Assembly (NCBI GenBank): GCA_022836915.1
Contig: CP094668.1
Coordinates: 7,130,001 to 7,194,000, forward strand
Direction: 5' to 3'
Source: Paenibacillus sp. OVF10
GTDB lineage: Bacteria; Bacillota; Bacilli; Paenibacillales; Paenibacillaceae
Length of the DNA stretch: 64,000 nucleotides
A program made the position numbers and the translations under genes. The notes beneath the pieces are model-generated. The model did no database searches. It was not told where the DNA came from and saw nothing but the letters and a program-made list of their open reading frames with translations. Position 1 is the first letter of the stretch. The number at the start of each line of letters is the position of its first letter. Below, one piece after another: positions 1 to 8,248 of the stretch.

Positions 1-770
1 ATGGACGAATGAGCTCCACCGCTTGTAAAGGTATATTCCCTTGCCCATGTGAGATGAGCATTGATATTGCTCACAGCCGAGGTATTCCCAATCTTTTCTC
101 CATTTACAGTAATATCACCATTAGGATACTCCATCACTGCCGAGATTAGGTTTTCAGAGTACGAAATAAGCTTCGCCGTATTGGCAGGATTACTCGGATC
201 AGGAACCACAGAAGGATTCGCCATATTGGCATGGATGCTGTACGAGTCCCCTACACTGCCTGTAGACGTAACTCGGAGACCCCAGTCACCTGCAGCTAAA
301 TCCGTTGCAAATCTGATCTCGCCTGCCTTGCCCCAAAATGGCGTTGGAGTTGCAGTTCCTGTATTCCAATCAATCGAATACAAATCAACTCTGTAATTAG
401 CATTAGCAGACCTTAACTGTGTCAGGATTGTGCGATCAGTTGGCACACTAAAAAACCAAAAATCTGCTGGGTCAGCTGCAGTTAAACTGTCACTAAAACT
501 TATTCGATCGCCCGTCACGTTAAAATTGGACAGAATAGAAATCTCAGGACGATCAACCTCGATCTTTTTACCTCTAGCAAACCCCTTAGTTGAAAAACCT
601 CCCTCAGGAAGTTCTAGCTTGGAGACATTCTTAGGCAGTTCAAGCTGAACAGGCTTCGGACTCCCTTCATTGGTTTCAGCAGATTCTGCCCATGCTATTC
701 CACTCCATGATCCGCTTATTAATGTGAAGCCCAGTAAACATTTAGAAAATACTAATAATACTTTTTTCAT
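1..770 (-). CDS. Exported protein of unknown function, C-terminus cut by window edge
   Basis: The frame is open from an ATG at 770 to the left edge (256 codons). The start is preceded by AGGAG at good spacing. The first ~25 residues are a signal peptide: MKK, a hydrophobic core, then AWA before ES. The mature part is Thr/Ser/Asn-rich and begins with a charged linker followed by a beta-rich stretch (for example DFWFFSVPTDRTILTQLRSA) that reminds me of bacterial pre-peptidase C-terminal-like modules; this is an impression, not a firm match. It lies downstream of the fliD-fliS-fliT operon but is separated from it by a strong terminator, so it is probably an independent surface or secreted protein. 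No function is claimed. Confidence 0.8.
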   Translation of the reverse strand, partial: MKKVLLVFSKCLLGFTLISGSWSGIAWAESAETNEGSPKPVQLELPKNVSKLELPEGGFSTKGFARGKKIEVDRPEISILSNFNVTGDRISFSDSLTAADPADFWFFSVPTDRTILTQLRSANANYRVDLYSIDWNTGTATPTPFWGKAGEIRFATDLAAGDWGLRVTSTGSVGDSYSIHANMANPSVVPDPSNPANTAKLISYSENLISAVMEYPNGDITVNGEKIGNTSAVSNINAHLTWAREYTFTSGGAHSS

Positions 771-861
771 ATTAATTCTCCTTTTATGTATTTTAATAAC
801 AATTATTTATTCGACAATAATAGATACATCCCCTTCTTTTTATTACAAATAAAAACAAATA

Positions 862-917
862 AAATAAAACCTGTATGCATCGCTTGACTAATTAAGCCAA
901 GCAATGCATACAGGTTT
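862..917 (-). terminator. Rho-independent terminator after the fliD-fliS-fliT operon
   Basis: Arms AACCTGTATGCAT and ATGCATACAGGTT extend to a ~19-bp near-perfect stem, followed on the minus strand by a T-rich tract. It sits directly after the fliT-like stop at 927. Confidence 0.85.
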
Positions 918-926
918 AGTAAATAA

Positions 927-1268
927 TCATTTCTTTTTGTCCATCAAAAAACTATCTGGCGTATAACCTGACTCATAAGCATTTCGCTGTGTTTTGGCTT
1001 GTCCTCGTTTATGCAACCAGTCCTGAGCTTCTAATCGCAGAACATTCATACGTGCTACTATTTCGTTGTCTTTGCCCAAGAGCTGTTCGATCTCTATCTT
1101 CTCAGTTACACTTGCGGGCTGGAGAGAAAACTGCTCCACAAGTCCATTAATAATCACTTGGCGCTCTTCAACAAAAGCTTCGAGTTGCTCATACTCGGTT
1201 TCATATAACACGTCCATGATATTACTCGTCAGCTGCTGTAACTGAGTCAGATATGACGATTTATCCAT
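927..1268 (-). CDS. fliT: FliT-like flagellar export chaperone
   Basis: A 113-residue, mostly helical, Gln/Glu-rich protein encoded directly downstream of fliS. Its ATG at 1268 lies inside the last codons of fliS (8-bp overlap), which implies translational coupling. In Bacillus the gene in this position is FliT, a small chaperone for the filament cap protein FliD. The sequence is weakly conserved, so the call rests mainly on position, size and helical composition. A longer reading in the same frame would run back inside fliS and is not credible. Confidence 0.7.
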   Translation of the reverse strand: MDKSSYLTQLQQLTSNIMDVLYETEYEQLEAFVEERQVIINGLVEQFSLQPASVTEKIEIEQLLGKDNEIVARMNVLRLEAQDWLHKRGQAKTQRNAYESGYTPDSFLMDKKK

Positions 1269-1671
1269 GAGCACTTTCAGTAGTAACAGGTGGCGCTTCC
1301 TGACCTGCAGCAATCTTAGAAGCTTGTAGCCACGTTTCACGAAGATCCGTTAAATAGCCTACTGCTTCTTCAGCTTTGGTCACATCTTTGCGAATGTTTG
1401 CCTCCACAAGCAGATAATTTGTATATTCATATAATGAATGTAGACTCTTGGAAATATCATAAGAACGGTCCAAGGTGCTCATCAATTCACTAATTATGGT
1501 CTGGGCTTTCCCCAAATTCAGACTTGTCTTCTCATTATCCTTCTGGGTCAATCCATCAATAGCTGTCTTTACAAAACGAATTGCTCCATCATACAACATA
1601 ATGACCAATTGCGCCGGATTCGAAGTCTGAACTGAGGATTGACGGTATTTATCATAAGGAGATGTAATCAA
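1261..1671 (-). CDS. fliS: Flagellin export chaperone FliS
   Basis: FliS binds the C-terminus of unpolymerised flagellin in the cytoplasm and delivers it to the flagellar export gate. The family signature is seen near the N-terminus as SPYDKYRQSSVQTSNPAQLV followed by IMLYDGAIRFV. The rest is a four-helix bundle of normal length (136 aa). I chose the TTG at 1671 because AAAGGGTGAG lies just upstream; a GTG at 1680 in the same frame would sit inside that ribosome binding site. It follows fliD by 17 bp and overlaps fliT. Confidence 0.9.
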   Translation of the reverse strand: MITSPYDKYRQSSVQTSNPAQLVIMLYDGAIRFVKTAIDGLTQKDNEKTSLNLGKAQTIISELMSTLDRSYDISKSLHSLYEYTNYLLVEANIRKDVTKAEEAVGYLTDLRETWLQASKIAAGQEAPPVTTESAHG

Positions 1672-1688
1672 AAGTCTCACCCTTTATA

Positions 1689-3569
1689 TTAAGATTGTCC
1701 TAAACTGGAAAAGAGACTGGACGACTGTGTTTGCATCTTGTTCATTGCCGCTTCCATTGCAGCAAATTGTTTATAGTATCTGTTTTCGGTTTTTTGCAAG
1801 TTCGTTTGCATCATTAGAATTCGATTGTTATAATCCTTCATTTTGCGACCCATGATGTTTTCATCTCTGAACGCACTAGTAATATCAGTTGTGTATCTGT
1901 TCGTACCTGCACGCTGGTATACTTTCTCAATTGCATTAGATACCTTATCTGCCAATTTATCAAACAAACCTTCATTTGGAGCATTGGATGGTCCTTGGAA
2001 CAGATCCAATGCCATTTGTGGATTGGAACTGATCATATTTTTAAGTTTTGTCTCGTTCTCAATCACCAACTTACCATTCTCAGAATAGCTGCCGGTTGTA
2101 ATCCCAAGAGCACTTAAAGGACCAAGTTTATCTGTAATGACTTGACGCATTTCAGACAACACCGATTTGATGATATCATCATTTTTTAGCAAGCCACTTT
2201 TTGCTTTCTCAGTCCAAGTATCAATCTCGGATTCTTTTAGTTCTTTCTTTTGCTCGTCTGTTAACGGTTTAAAATCACGATATTTTGTTTCTTCTACCTT
2301 TGAGTTAAGAGCTTTAATCAAGCTATTGTAATCTTCAATGAAACCTTTAATGGATTCCAGCGCTTTATCTGGATCACTTTGGTTCTTGATAATGGTCGGA
2401 GTATCCACTCCATTCTTTGTGGTAACATCCATCAAAGTTATTTGCACACCATTCAGAGAAAACGTATTACTCTTGATATCTTTCAAAGGCTCATCATTCA
2501 CAGTTACTATCGCATCATGACCTGCAGTAGTCGTGAGCTGACCTGCCATATCCTCATAAGATTTAATTCCCTTAAACAAATTCAAAAATTCATGCGATCC
2601 ACCGCTCATTTTCAATTCCTCACCGGACTGAGCAGTAATCGTTAATTTCCCATCTGCAAAATTCGCTGTTGCCTTGGCATCACCAGATTTTATCTTGTCT
2701 ACTACATCTGATATTTTATCCGTTTCGTTGAAACTAAACGTCTTTCCATTCAATACAAAACTGTACGTCTTCGCAGGGGAACCTGGTTCTGGATCCTTAC
2801 CACCACTCAGTTTATATAGATCAGCAAGTGTCTTATCATCGGTCACTCCCGTACCTGCGCCATTCGTTTCAATCACCGTTTTTTTAGAAAAGAGGGCTAA
2901 CAAGGAATTGCCACCAGTAGGGGTTTCTACTGTCACTTTACTATCCAGACCTCCTGTTTTGGAGGCTATTGATAACTTACCTGTAATCTCATCATAACTT
3001 GCAATTGCATTTGCCTGAGCATTGGAGTTAATGGTAGATACCAATGTAGAGATGGAGGTCATACCGTTGAATAAAGACTTCCCATCTTTATCGGTAAAGC
3101 TTACACCATTAATCTTGATATCAAATCCCTTTTGAAGATACTTAGCCATGTCCGCTGAACCCATTTTGGACAAGTCTACACCTTCCAATGCTGCTAATGA
3201 TGTAGATCCGCTTACTCCTTGTCCCAAACCTGAGGTAGCTACTGTTGCACTTTTAGCTAACTGAGTAACACTTACCTTCATTTCAACTCCGTTAGCGGAT
3301 GCGGACGCTTCTGCTTTGACAGCATCAGTATTACCCGTAACAGTTGCTTTATTTGCATTCAGTGCTGTGGAATTACCATATTTTGTTATTAACTTATTGG
3401 ATCTAAAGTCATATAATTTACTGCTTAATTCACGGTAACTTTCCCGCTGCCACTGCAACAGTTGCTTTTCCTGATTGAGTTTGTCCAAAGGCACACGTTT
3501 TGTCGCCATCATACTTTTAACCATACTTTCAATATCCATACCGGAAAATCCATTAATACGTGTAACCAT
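1689..3569 (-). CDS. fliD: Flagellar filament cap protein FliD (HAP2)
   Basis: FliD forms the cap at the growing filament tip that folds incoming flagellin. The N-terminus carries the family start MVTRINGFSGMDIESMVKSM and the amphipathic helix containing KRVPLDKLNQEKQLLQWQ. The C-terminal third (from about residue 400) holds the conserved helical FliD_C region ending in a coiled coil with NRILMMQTNLQKTENRYYKQ. At 626 aa it is longer than Bacillus subtilis FliD (about 500 aa), the extra length lying in the variable surface domain. The ATG is preceded by a G-rich ribosome binding site. The operon is flaG-fliD-fliS-fliT. Confidence 0.95.
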   Translation of the reverse strand: MVTRINGFSGMDIESMVKSMMATKRVPLDKLNQEKQLLQWQRESYRELSSKLYDFRSNKLITKYGNSTALNANKATVTGNTDAVKAEASASANGVEMKVSVTQLAKSATVATSGLGQGVSGSTSLAALEGVDLSKMGSADMAKYLQKGFDIKINGVSFTDKDGKSLFNGMTSISTLVSTINSNAQANAIASYDEITGKLSIASKTGGLDSKVTVETPTGGNSLLALFSKKTVIETNGAGTGVTDDKTLADLYKLSGGKDPEPGSPAKTYSFVLNGKTFSFNETDKISDVVDKIKSGDAKATANFADGKLTITAQSGEELKMSGGSHEFLNLFKGIKSYEDMAGQLTTTAGHDAIVTVNDEPLKDIKSNTFSLNGVQITLMDVTTKNGVDTPTIIKNQSDPDKALESIKGFIEDYNSLIKALNSKVEETKYRDFKPLTDEQKKELKESEIDTWTEKAKSGLLKNDDIIKSVLSEMRQVITDKLGPLSALGITTGSYSENGKLVIENETKLKNMISSNPQMALDLFQGPSNAPNEGLFDKLADKVSNAIEKVYQRAGTNRYTTDITSAFRDENIMGRKMKDYNNRILMMQTNLQKTENRYYKQFAAMEAAMNKMQTQSSSLFSSLGQS

Positions 3570-3586
3570 TTCGCCACCCCCGTAAT

Positions 3587-3970
3587 CTATATTTTTTCGT
3601 CAATTAAAATACCCGCAATTTCCATCATCTTGGCTACTAAATCTAACGTTTTCTCCGGTGGTATCTCACGGAGCAATTCCCCAGTTTCCTTATTTAAAAC
3701 TTTGACCATAATATCATGTGTCTTCTCGTGAATACTAATATCTAATGTCGTTTCTGGACCTTGCAAGGCTTTCACCGCTCGATCAATGTTGCGGATCAGC
3801 AGTTCTTCCCCTACAGATAAGTGTACACCTTGTTTTTCTTTGGCATAAGCTTCCTTCGCTGTCCTGATGTTTGCTGTGTCGGTTACCGCTTGAGAAGCGC
3901 CTCCAGGGTGACTCACCTCAGTAGCAGTGTTTGTTACGGATGAGGCAGATAAAGAAAATTGAATATTCAC
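3587..3970 (-). CDS. flaG: FlaG family flagellar protein
   Basis: A 127-aa protein with the FlaG core in its C-terminal half: helices around LLIRNIDRAVKALQG, a beta hairpin with IMVKVLNKETGELLREIPPE, and a final helix. FlaG proteins affect filament length and are encoded just upstream of fliD in Bacillus (yvyC) as here. AAGGGTGA precedes the ATG. It is the first gene of an operon served by the sigma-D promoter at 4008-4035. Confidence 0.88.
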   Translation of the reverse strand: MNIQFSLSASSVTNTATEVSHPGGASQAVTDTANIRTAKEAYAKEKQGVHLSVGEELLIRNIDRAVKALQGPETTLDISIHEKTHDIMVKVLNKETGELLREIPPEKTLDLVAKMMEIAGILIDEKI

Positions 3971-4007
3971 CCTTCAACGACCTCCAACTTGTTCGCATTT
4001 ATATTAT

Positions 4008-4035
4008 ATATCGGTCAAGCAAGTCCCCAGCTTTA
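4008..4035 (-). promoter_or_regulatory. Sigma-D (FliA-type) promoter of flaG-fliD-fliS-fliT
   Basis: On the minus strand TAAA, then a 16-nt spacer, then ACCGATAT, close to the Bacillus sigma-D consensus TAAA-N15/16-GCCGATAT. It lies about 40 bp upstream of the flaG start. Confidence 0.85.
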
Positions 4036-4055
4036 GGAAATATGTAAAATCAAAT

Positions 4056-4085
4056 AAAAAAACCTTGGATCAAAGATCCAAGGTT
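4056..4085 (-). terminator. Rho-independent terminator of hag
   Basis: Perfect 9-bp stem CCTTGGATC / GATCCAAGG with an AAA-complement loop and a T run on the minus strand, 20 bp after the flagellin stop. Confidence 0.9.
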
Positions 4086-4105
4086 TAGTGCAGAACCTGA
4101 TAAAA

Positions 4106-5793
4106 TTAACGAAGCAATTGCAGAACGCCTTGTGGCTGTTGGTTTGCTTGCGCCAACATTGCTTGAGCTGCTTGAGCCAAGATGTTGTTTTTCGTTTGGC
4201 TCATCATTTCTTTAGCCATGTCAACGTCACGGATACGGGATTCAGCAGCTGTCAGGTTCTCAGAAGCTGTTCCCAAGTTGTTGATTGTGTGCTCCAGACG
4301 GTTTTGAACAGCACCCAGTTTAGAACGTTCGCTGGATACAGTTGCAGTTGCTTTATCCAGAACCGCGATTGCAGCAGCTGCACCTCTTTAGTGGAGATGT
4401 TCAGAGCAGCTTCGCCTTTAACATCGTTAGTTCCATCAGTTACTGTGTTTTCTTTAGTGAAACCAGCATCGCCAGCTTTACCAGTGATACCCAGAGCGGA
4501 AGAACGCATGTCTCCGATTGCCAAGCTCATGGATTGGCCAGTATTAGCACCAATTTGGAAAGATGTTTCAAAGTTCTTTTGAACTCCACCATCTTTCAAT
4601 GTGATTCCATTACCTGCTTCACCTTTAGCATTAGAAGTTACCGTTAACTTCCCAGAGGCTGCAACACTAGAAAGTGTAACACCTTCAATTTTATTAGCAA
4701 GTGTCGCCACGATTGCATCTGTAATATCATTTCCTGTGATTGCAGCTGTTGCATTTGCAGCAGCACTAATATTAACGCCTAAACCTTTACCTTCGTAAGC
4801 GCCTTTAGTTGCATCATAAAATTCAACTTGTTGACCATTAATAGTAACACCAGTACCTACAAGGCTTGCAGCTTGTTCAGCTGTAGTAATACTGCTGAAA
4901 TCAAGCTCTCCAGTAGCTGGAGTGTAAGTTGTAGTACCTACGGAAGCAGCAGCACCAGCGCCAATAAGCCCAGCCGTTCCTGTAGCAGTCGCTGCAGTCA
5001 TATTGCCCTGAGCACCGTCAAATTTACCGCCATTTTCTGTTGTAACAGCAGCAATTTCTACATCAGCAGTGTTTGCGGAAACAGTATAATTACCTTTAAG
5101 AGTTTCATTTGCATCAATAGCTTTTTGAAGGCCTGCTGTGAATGCACTCGCTGTTAATGCTGCTTGAGCTGCGGCATCCGCACCAGCACCAATCGCTGTT
5201 GCATCATCAGCAGTCAGTGTGTAGCTAACTTCTTGACCGTTAATTGTTAGAGAGATCTTGTCGTTTGCAGCACCTGCTGTCAAAGTTAATGTCTGCTCTG
5301 CACCTGTATGTGTTGTCAAACCACCACTTACAAATCCATCTTTTGCTACTCCAGTACCTTTAAGATTTGTTTTACCATCACCTTGCAACAATTTTTGAGT
5401 ATTGAACTCAGTAGTGTTACCGATACGGTTGATTTCGGAAGTCAATTGGTTCATTTCGTCTTGCAGAGCTTGACGATCGGAATCAGTGTTCGTTCCGTTA
5501 GCGGATTGGTTAGCAATCTCGCGTTGACGTTGCAGGATGGAGTGAGTTTCGTTCAAAGCACCCTCAGCTGTTTGGATCAAAGAGATACCATCTTGAGCGT
5601 TACGGGAAGCTTGGTCCAAACCACGGATTTGACCGCGCATTTTTTCGGAAATTGCCAGACCTGCAGCATCGTCACCAGCACGGTTGATACGAAGACCAGA
5701 AGACAATTTTTCGATATTTTTGTTAGTGTTAGCAGTGTTTGCAGACAGTTGACGGTGTGTGTTCAATGCCGCGATATTATGGTTGATAATCAT
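4106..5793 (-). CDS. hag: Flagellin (one apparent frameshift)
   Basis: This is the filament subunit. The N-terminal D0/D1 region is canonical: MIINHNIAALNTHRQLSANT, then SSGLRINRAGDDAAGLAISE. The C-terminal D1/D0 region ends in ILAQAAQAMLAQANQQPQGV and LQLLR. The two halves are in different frames: at the CC run 4383-4384 one C (G on the coding strand) appears to be missing, after which the frame gives GAAAAIAVLDKATATVSSER. Restored length is about 562 aa, larger than the ~300-aa Bacillus flagellin because of an Ala/Thr/Gly-rich central domain. The ATG at 5793 has AGGGAGGAAA upstream; an in-frame longer reading ignores that site. It has its own sigma-D promoter and terminator, as expected for a monocistronic hag. 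Confidence 0.93.
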
Positions 5794-5800
5794 TAGAGTA

Positions 5801-5839
5801 TTTCCTCCCTGAAAATAAATTAGTTCCACATCCATGTGG
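5801..5839 (-). promoter_or_regulatory. Candidate CsrA-binding sites in the hag leader
   Basis: The hag 5' leader has a small hairpin, CCACA-TGGA-TGTGG, at 5826-5839 that presents GGA in its loop, and a second GGA in the Shine-Dalgarno AGGGAGG at about 5803-5809. A GGA hairpin plus a GGA in the ribosome binding site is the arrangement by which CsrA represses hag translation in B. subtilis. CsrA and its antagonist FliW are encoded immediately upstream. Confidence 0.65.
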
Positions 5840-5892
5840 TAAACGCCGCGACATTAAGGTCGGCCGCCCTGCCGAAGCAGCGTCTAAATTAT

Positions 5893-5920
5893 ATATCGAC
5901 GGAAGGTGAGCAACTGTTTA
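5893..5920 (-). promoter_or_regulatory. Sigma-D promoter of hag
   Basis: On the minus strand TAAA, a 16-nt spacer, then GTCGATAT: a good sigma-D match. It gives a leader of about 90 nt that also contains a CTGC-TTCG-GCAG tetraloop hairpin. Confidence 0.88.
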
Positions 5921-5938
5921 TAGCAAATTGGAATATTT

Positions 5939-6183
5939 TTAATCTTTTTTATTTTCCATTTTTCTTAAACGTTCCATAAACGCTTCAATATTGGCTGCGA
6001 GAGGTGTAGCAGACTCCCGATTTGCATCCTGAATGGACGCGTAAATCTCCTGCCGAAAAATATCTATATGCTTAGGTGCAGAAATACCAATTCGCACGGT
6101 ATCTCCTTCTACAGCAAGTACGGTCACCTCAATATGATCCTGAATAACAATGGATTCACCCTTTTTCGTGATAATACCAGCAT
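5939..6183 (-). CDS. csrA: Carbon storage regulator CsrA (one apparent frameshift)
   Basis: CsrA is an RNA-binding dimer that represses flagellin translation. From the ATG at 6183 the first codons give MLVLSRK. The frame breaks in a run of five A residues (6162-6166 on the plus strand as T5), and with one A restored continues KGESIVIQDHIEVTVLAVEG and then GDTVRIGISAPKHIDIFRQE, the conserved RNA-binding fold. The total is about 81 aa, slightly longer than the usual 60-75, through a C-terminal tail ending KMENKKD. The start is separated from the fliW stop by one base, so the two are coupled. Confidence 0.9.
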
Positions 6184-6184
6184 A

Positions 6185-6631
6185 TCAGACTCCACCCTTC
6201 ACTGAGTTTGCTTCATCTTCGGCCCAGATGAGATGACGTGTCTCATAGCTGGAATGATGGAGTACCACTTGTTTTCCCAGACGTTTCTCTGGATTGAGTA
6301 CAACCGGAGCCAGTAAGTTCATGGTAGATTTATTTGTGTCAGAATGAATAGTTACCAGAGAGAAAACCAACACCTGCTCTTCAATCCCTAACTCTTCCTT
6401 ATCCACCTCACCCAATTCAAAACTATAATCAGGTACAAACATAAATGGACTAACCAACAAGAATGATAAGCCAGGTTCTTTTACTGATTGTAAATAACTG
6501 AACGGTGTATCTTCCCACGGAATTAACGCGTACTCCGTCTCTTCTTCAAATCCGGGTAACCCTTTGGGAAATTGATACAGATCTTCCTCTTTGACCTCTA
6601 GTTCTCCCCACATGCTTGTATGAATATGAAT
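6185..6631 (-). CDS. fliW: Flagellar assembly factor FliW
   Basis: FliW binds CsrA or free flagellin and so sets flagellin synthesis. The core motif FPKGLPGFEEETEYALIPWE is clear, followed by SFLLVSPFMFVPDY. The only in-frame ATG (6613) is 26 nt from the ribosome binding site AAGGAGG (6640-6646). An ATT at 6631 is 8 nt from it and gives an N-terminus that lines up without gaps with the B. subtilis protein start as I remember it (MIIDTKYHG versus I-H-I-H-T-S-M-W-G). I therefore favour ATT initiation, 148 aa; a substitution error in the sequence is the alternative. Confidence 0.88.
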   Translation of the reverse strand: MHIHTSMWGELEVKEEDLYQFPKGLPGFEEETEYALIPWEDTPFSYLQSVKEPGLSFLLVSPFMFVPDYSFELGEVDKEELGIEEQVLVFSLVTIHSDTNKSTMNLLAPVVLNPEKRLGKQVVLHHSSYETRHLIWAEDEANSVKGGV

Positions 6632-6661
6632 GGTAAACGCCTCCTTGGCGAAGATTTATAC

Positions 6662-6706
6662 AAAAAGAGCCATAGATGGCTGCATATCGAGACCGTCTAT
6701 AGCTCT
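6662..6706 (-). terminator. Terminator between yviE and fliW
   Basis: On the minus strand AGAGCTATAGACGG pairs with CCATCTATGGCTCT (some G-T pairs) and is followed by TTTTTG. It would reduce read-through from yviE into fliW-csrA. Confidence 0.7.
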
Positions 6707-6716
6707 ACATTATAAC

Positions 6717-7286
6717 TTACAACCCGATATCTATGTCAGGTGGAGTATATTGAACTGACGCATACTGTTTCACATAAATATCAAGCTTGCCCCGTTGATA
6801 TTCAATCTCGGGTTTGTTAACAATAACGTTCATTTCAGAAACGGCGGGTTGAAAGTTAATATCCGGTGGCCTTGTATCAACACGTGTCTCAACATTATCA
6901 AATGAAGCCGGCGTACGCGTTTCAGGGAATGGCTGTGGTTTCCAGTCCATGCCCACTATATTGGCAATCGTATTACCTGACTTATGGATCGCTGCCAATT
7001 GATTCCCCTGCTGAACGCGTTCAGCCATGTTTTGCAGAAATTGTTGCTGTATTCCAGAATATATTCGTGCGTTCATATCGATCATATTCCCGCCATTGTA
7101 AGCAGAGAAAGCCTTACTTTGATCTACACGAAGAGTGATAGGATGACTCTCTACCCTTAGCTTGGCAGGTCTGGTGTTTAACTGTACTTCTGCCTTAGGC
7201 TGACGAATAGAGTACTGACCAGGATCAGCATCCATATTGAGAATGGACGGCGTTGTTCGAATCTGGACAACAGGAAGAGTGTTCAC
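6717..7286 (-). CDS. yviE: YviE-like protein (DUF6470 family)
   Basis: A 189-aa protein of the type encoded between flgL and fliW in Bacillus and Paenibacillus. It is soluble, without signal peptide or membrane segment, and has a repetitive pattern of short strands such as LRVESHPITLRVD and INFQPAVSEMNVIVNKPEIE. The GTG start at 7286 follows AAAGGAGG. It is 17 bp after flgL, so probably co-transcribed. The function is not established; position suggests a role in late flagellar assembly. Confidence 0.82.
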   Translation of the reverse strand: MNTLPVVQIRTTPSILNMDADPGQYSIRQPKAEVQLNTRPAKLRVESHPITLRVDQSKAFSAYNGGNMIDMNARIYSGIQQQFLQNMAERVQQGNQLAAIHKSGNTIANIVGMDWKPQPFPETRTPASFDNVETRVDTRPPDINFQPAVSEMNVIVNKPEIEYQRGKLDIYVKQYASVQYTPPDIDIGL

Positions 7287-7303
7287 TAGTTAAGTCCTCC
7301 TTT

Positions 7304-8224
7304 TTATCTCAGGAAGTCTACCAGAGAAGGAGAGATAATTTTGGCACCTGCAGATAAAGAAGCATTGTAGATGTTTTCCTGAATTTTGGATTTCATCGCC
7401 AATTCTGCATAGTCCGCATCCTCGACTTTGGCTTGCAGATCTGTCAGATTGATATTAAGGTCATCGAGACGCCCCATCATCAGATCAACACGATTGGTTT
7501 TTGCCCCAAGCTCCGAACGTATTGCTAGCATTTTGTTCATTCGGGTATCTATATTATCCAGTTGCTTGGATAACGCCTCTGTATCACCTTCTGTTAGAGC
7601 CTTCATAATGTTATTAACCGTTACGAATAGATTATCCTCTTCCGTTCCAGTACCAAATACCTCATTCCCATTCACATTGATGGGTAACTGTACACTCTCA
7701 CCAACAATAAAGTTAATTTTACCCTTGTCCGTTACAATAGATGCAGCATTAGAGGTATCAAAGGACCCATCTGGGTTGGTAGGAAACTCATAAGGTTTTA
7801 CGTCATAGGTTTCACCGTTGAAGATATACTTGCCGTTCAGTTTACTATTAGATACATCAATTAGTTGTTCATTCAACTGTTTTACTTCCTCGTTAATGCT
7901 GTCTAGTGCAGATTGAGGATTAGTGCCTGTCGATCCCTGAACTACCAGTTCACGTAGGCGTTGAACAACGTTCCCAGCTTGATTCATAACGGTATCATTG
8001 AATTCCAACCAAGAAATAGCACTGTCTACGTTTTTCTGATACTGCTCATTGGAGGATAACTCTGCACGATAACGAAGGGAGTAAGTAATCCCAACCGGAT
8101 CGTCTGAAGGTTTGTTGATCTTCCGACCTGTTGCCAGTTGGGTCTGGGTGTTATTCATCTGCTGTGCGTTCCGGTTCAGGTTCAACAGTAGCTGTGAACT
8201 GAGCATATTATTTGTTATTCTCAT
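7304..8224 (-). CDS. flgL: Flagellar hook-associated protein FlgL (HAP3)
   Basis: FlgL is the second junction protein joining hook and filament. The N-terminus MRITNNMLSSQLLLNLNRNA and SDDPVGITYSLRYRAELSSN are flagellin-like D0/D1 signatures. The C-terminal helix region around AKVEDADYAELAMKSKIQEN is also typical. The length of 306 aa is normal. It starts at ATG 8224, 24 bp after flgK, inside the flgM-flgN-flgK-flgL-yviE run. Confidence 0.95.
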   Translation of the reverse strand: MRITNNMLSSQLLLNLNRNAQQMNNTQTQLATGRKINKPSDDPVGITYSLRYRAELSSNEQYQKNVDSAISWLEFNDTVMNQAGNVVQRLRELVVQGSTGTNPQSALDSINEEVKQLNEQLIDVSNSKLNGKYIFNGETYDVKPYEFPTNPDGSFDTSNAASIVTDKGKINFIVGESVQLPINVNGNEVFGTGTEEDNLFVTVNNIMKALTEGDTEALSKQLDNIDTRMNKMLAIRSELGAKTNRVDLMMGRLDDLNINLTDLQAKVEDADYAELAMKSKIQENIYNASLSAGAKIISPSLVDFLR

Positions 8225-8248
8225 GGTCTGTTATGTCACTCCCTTCTA

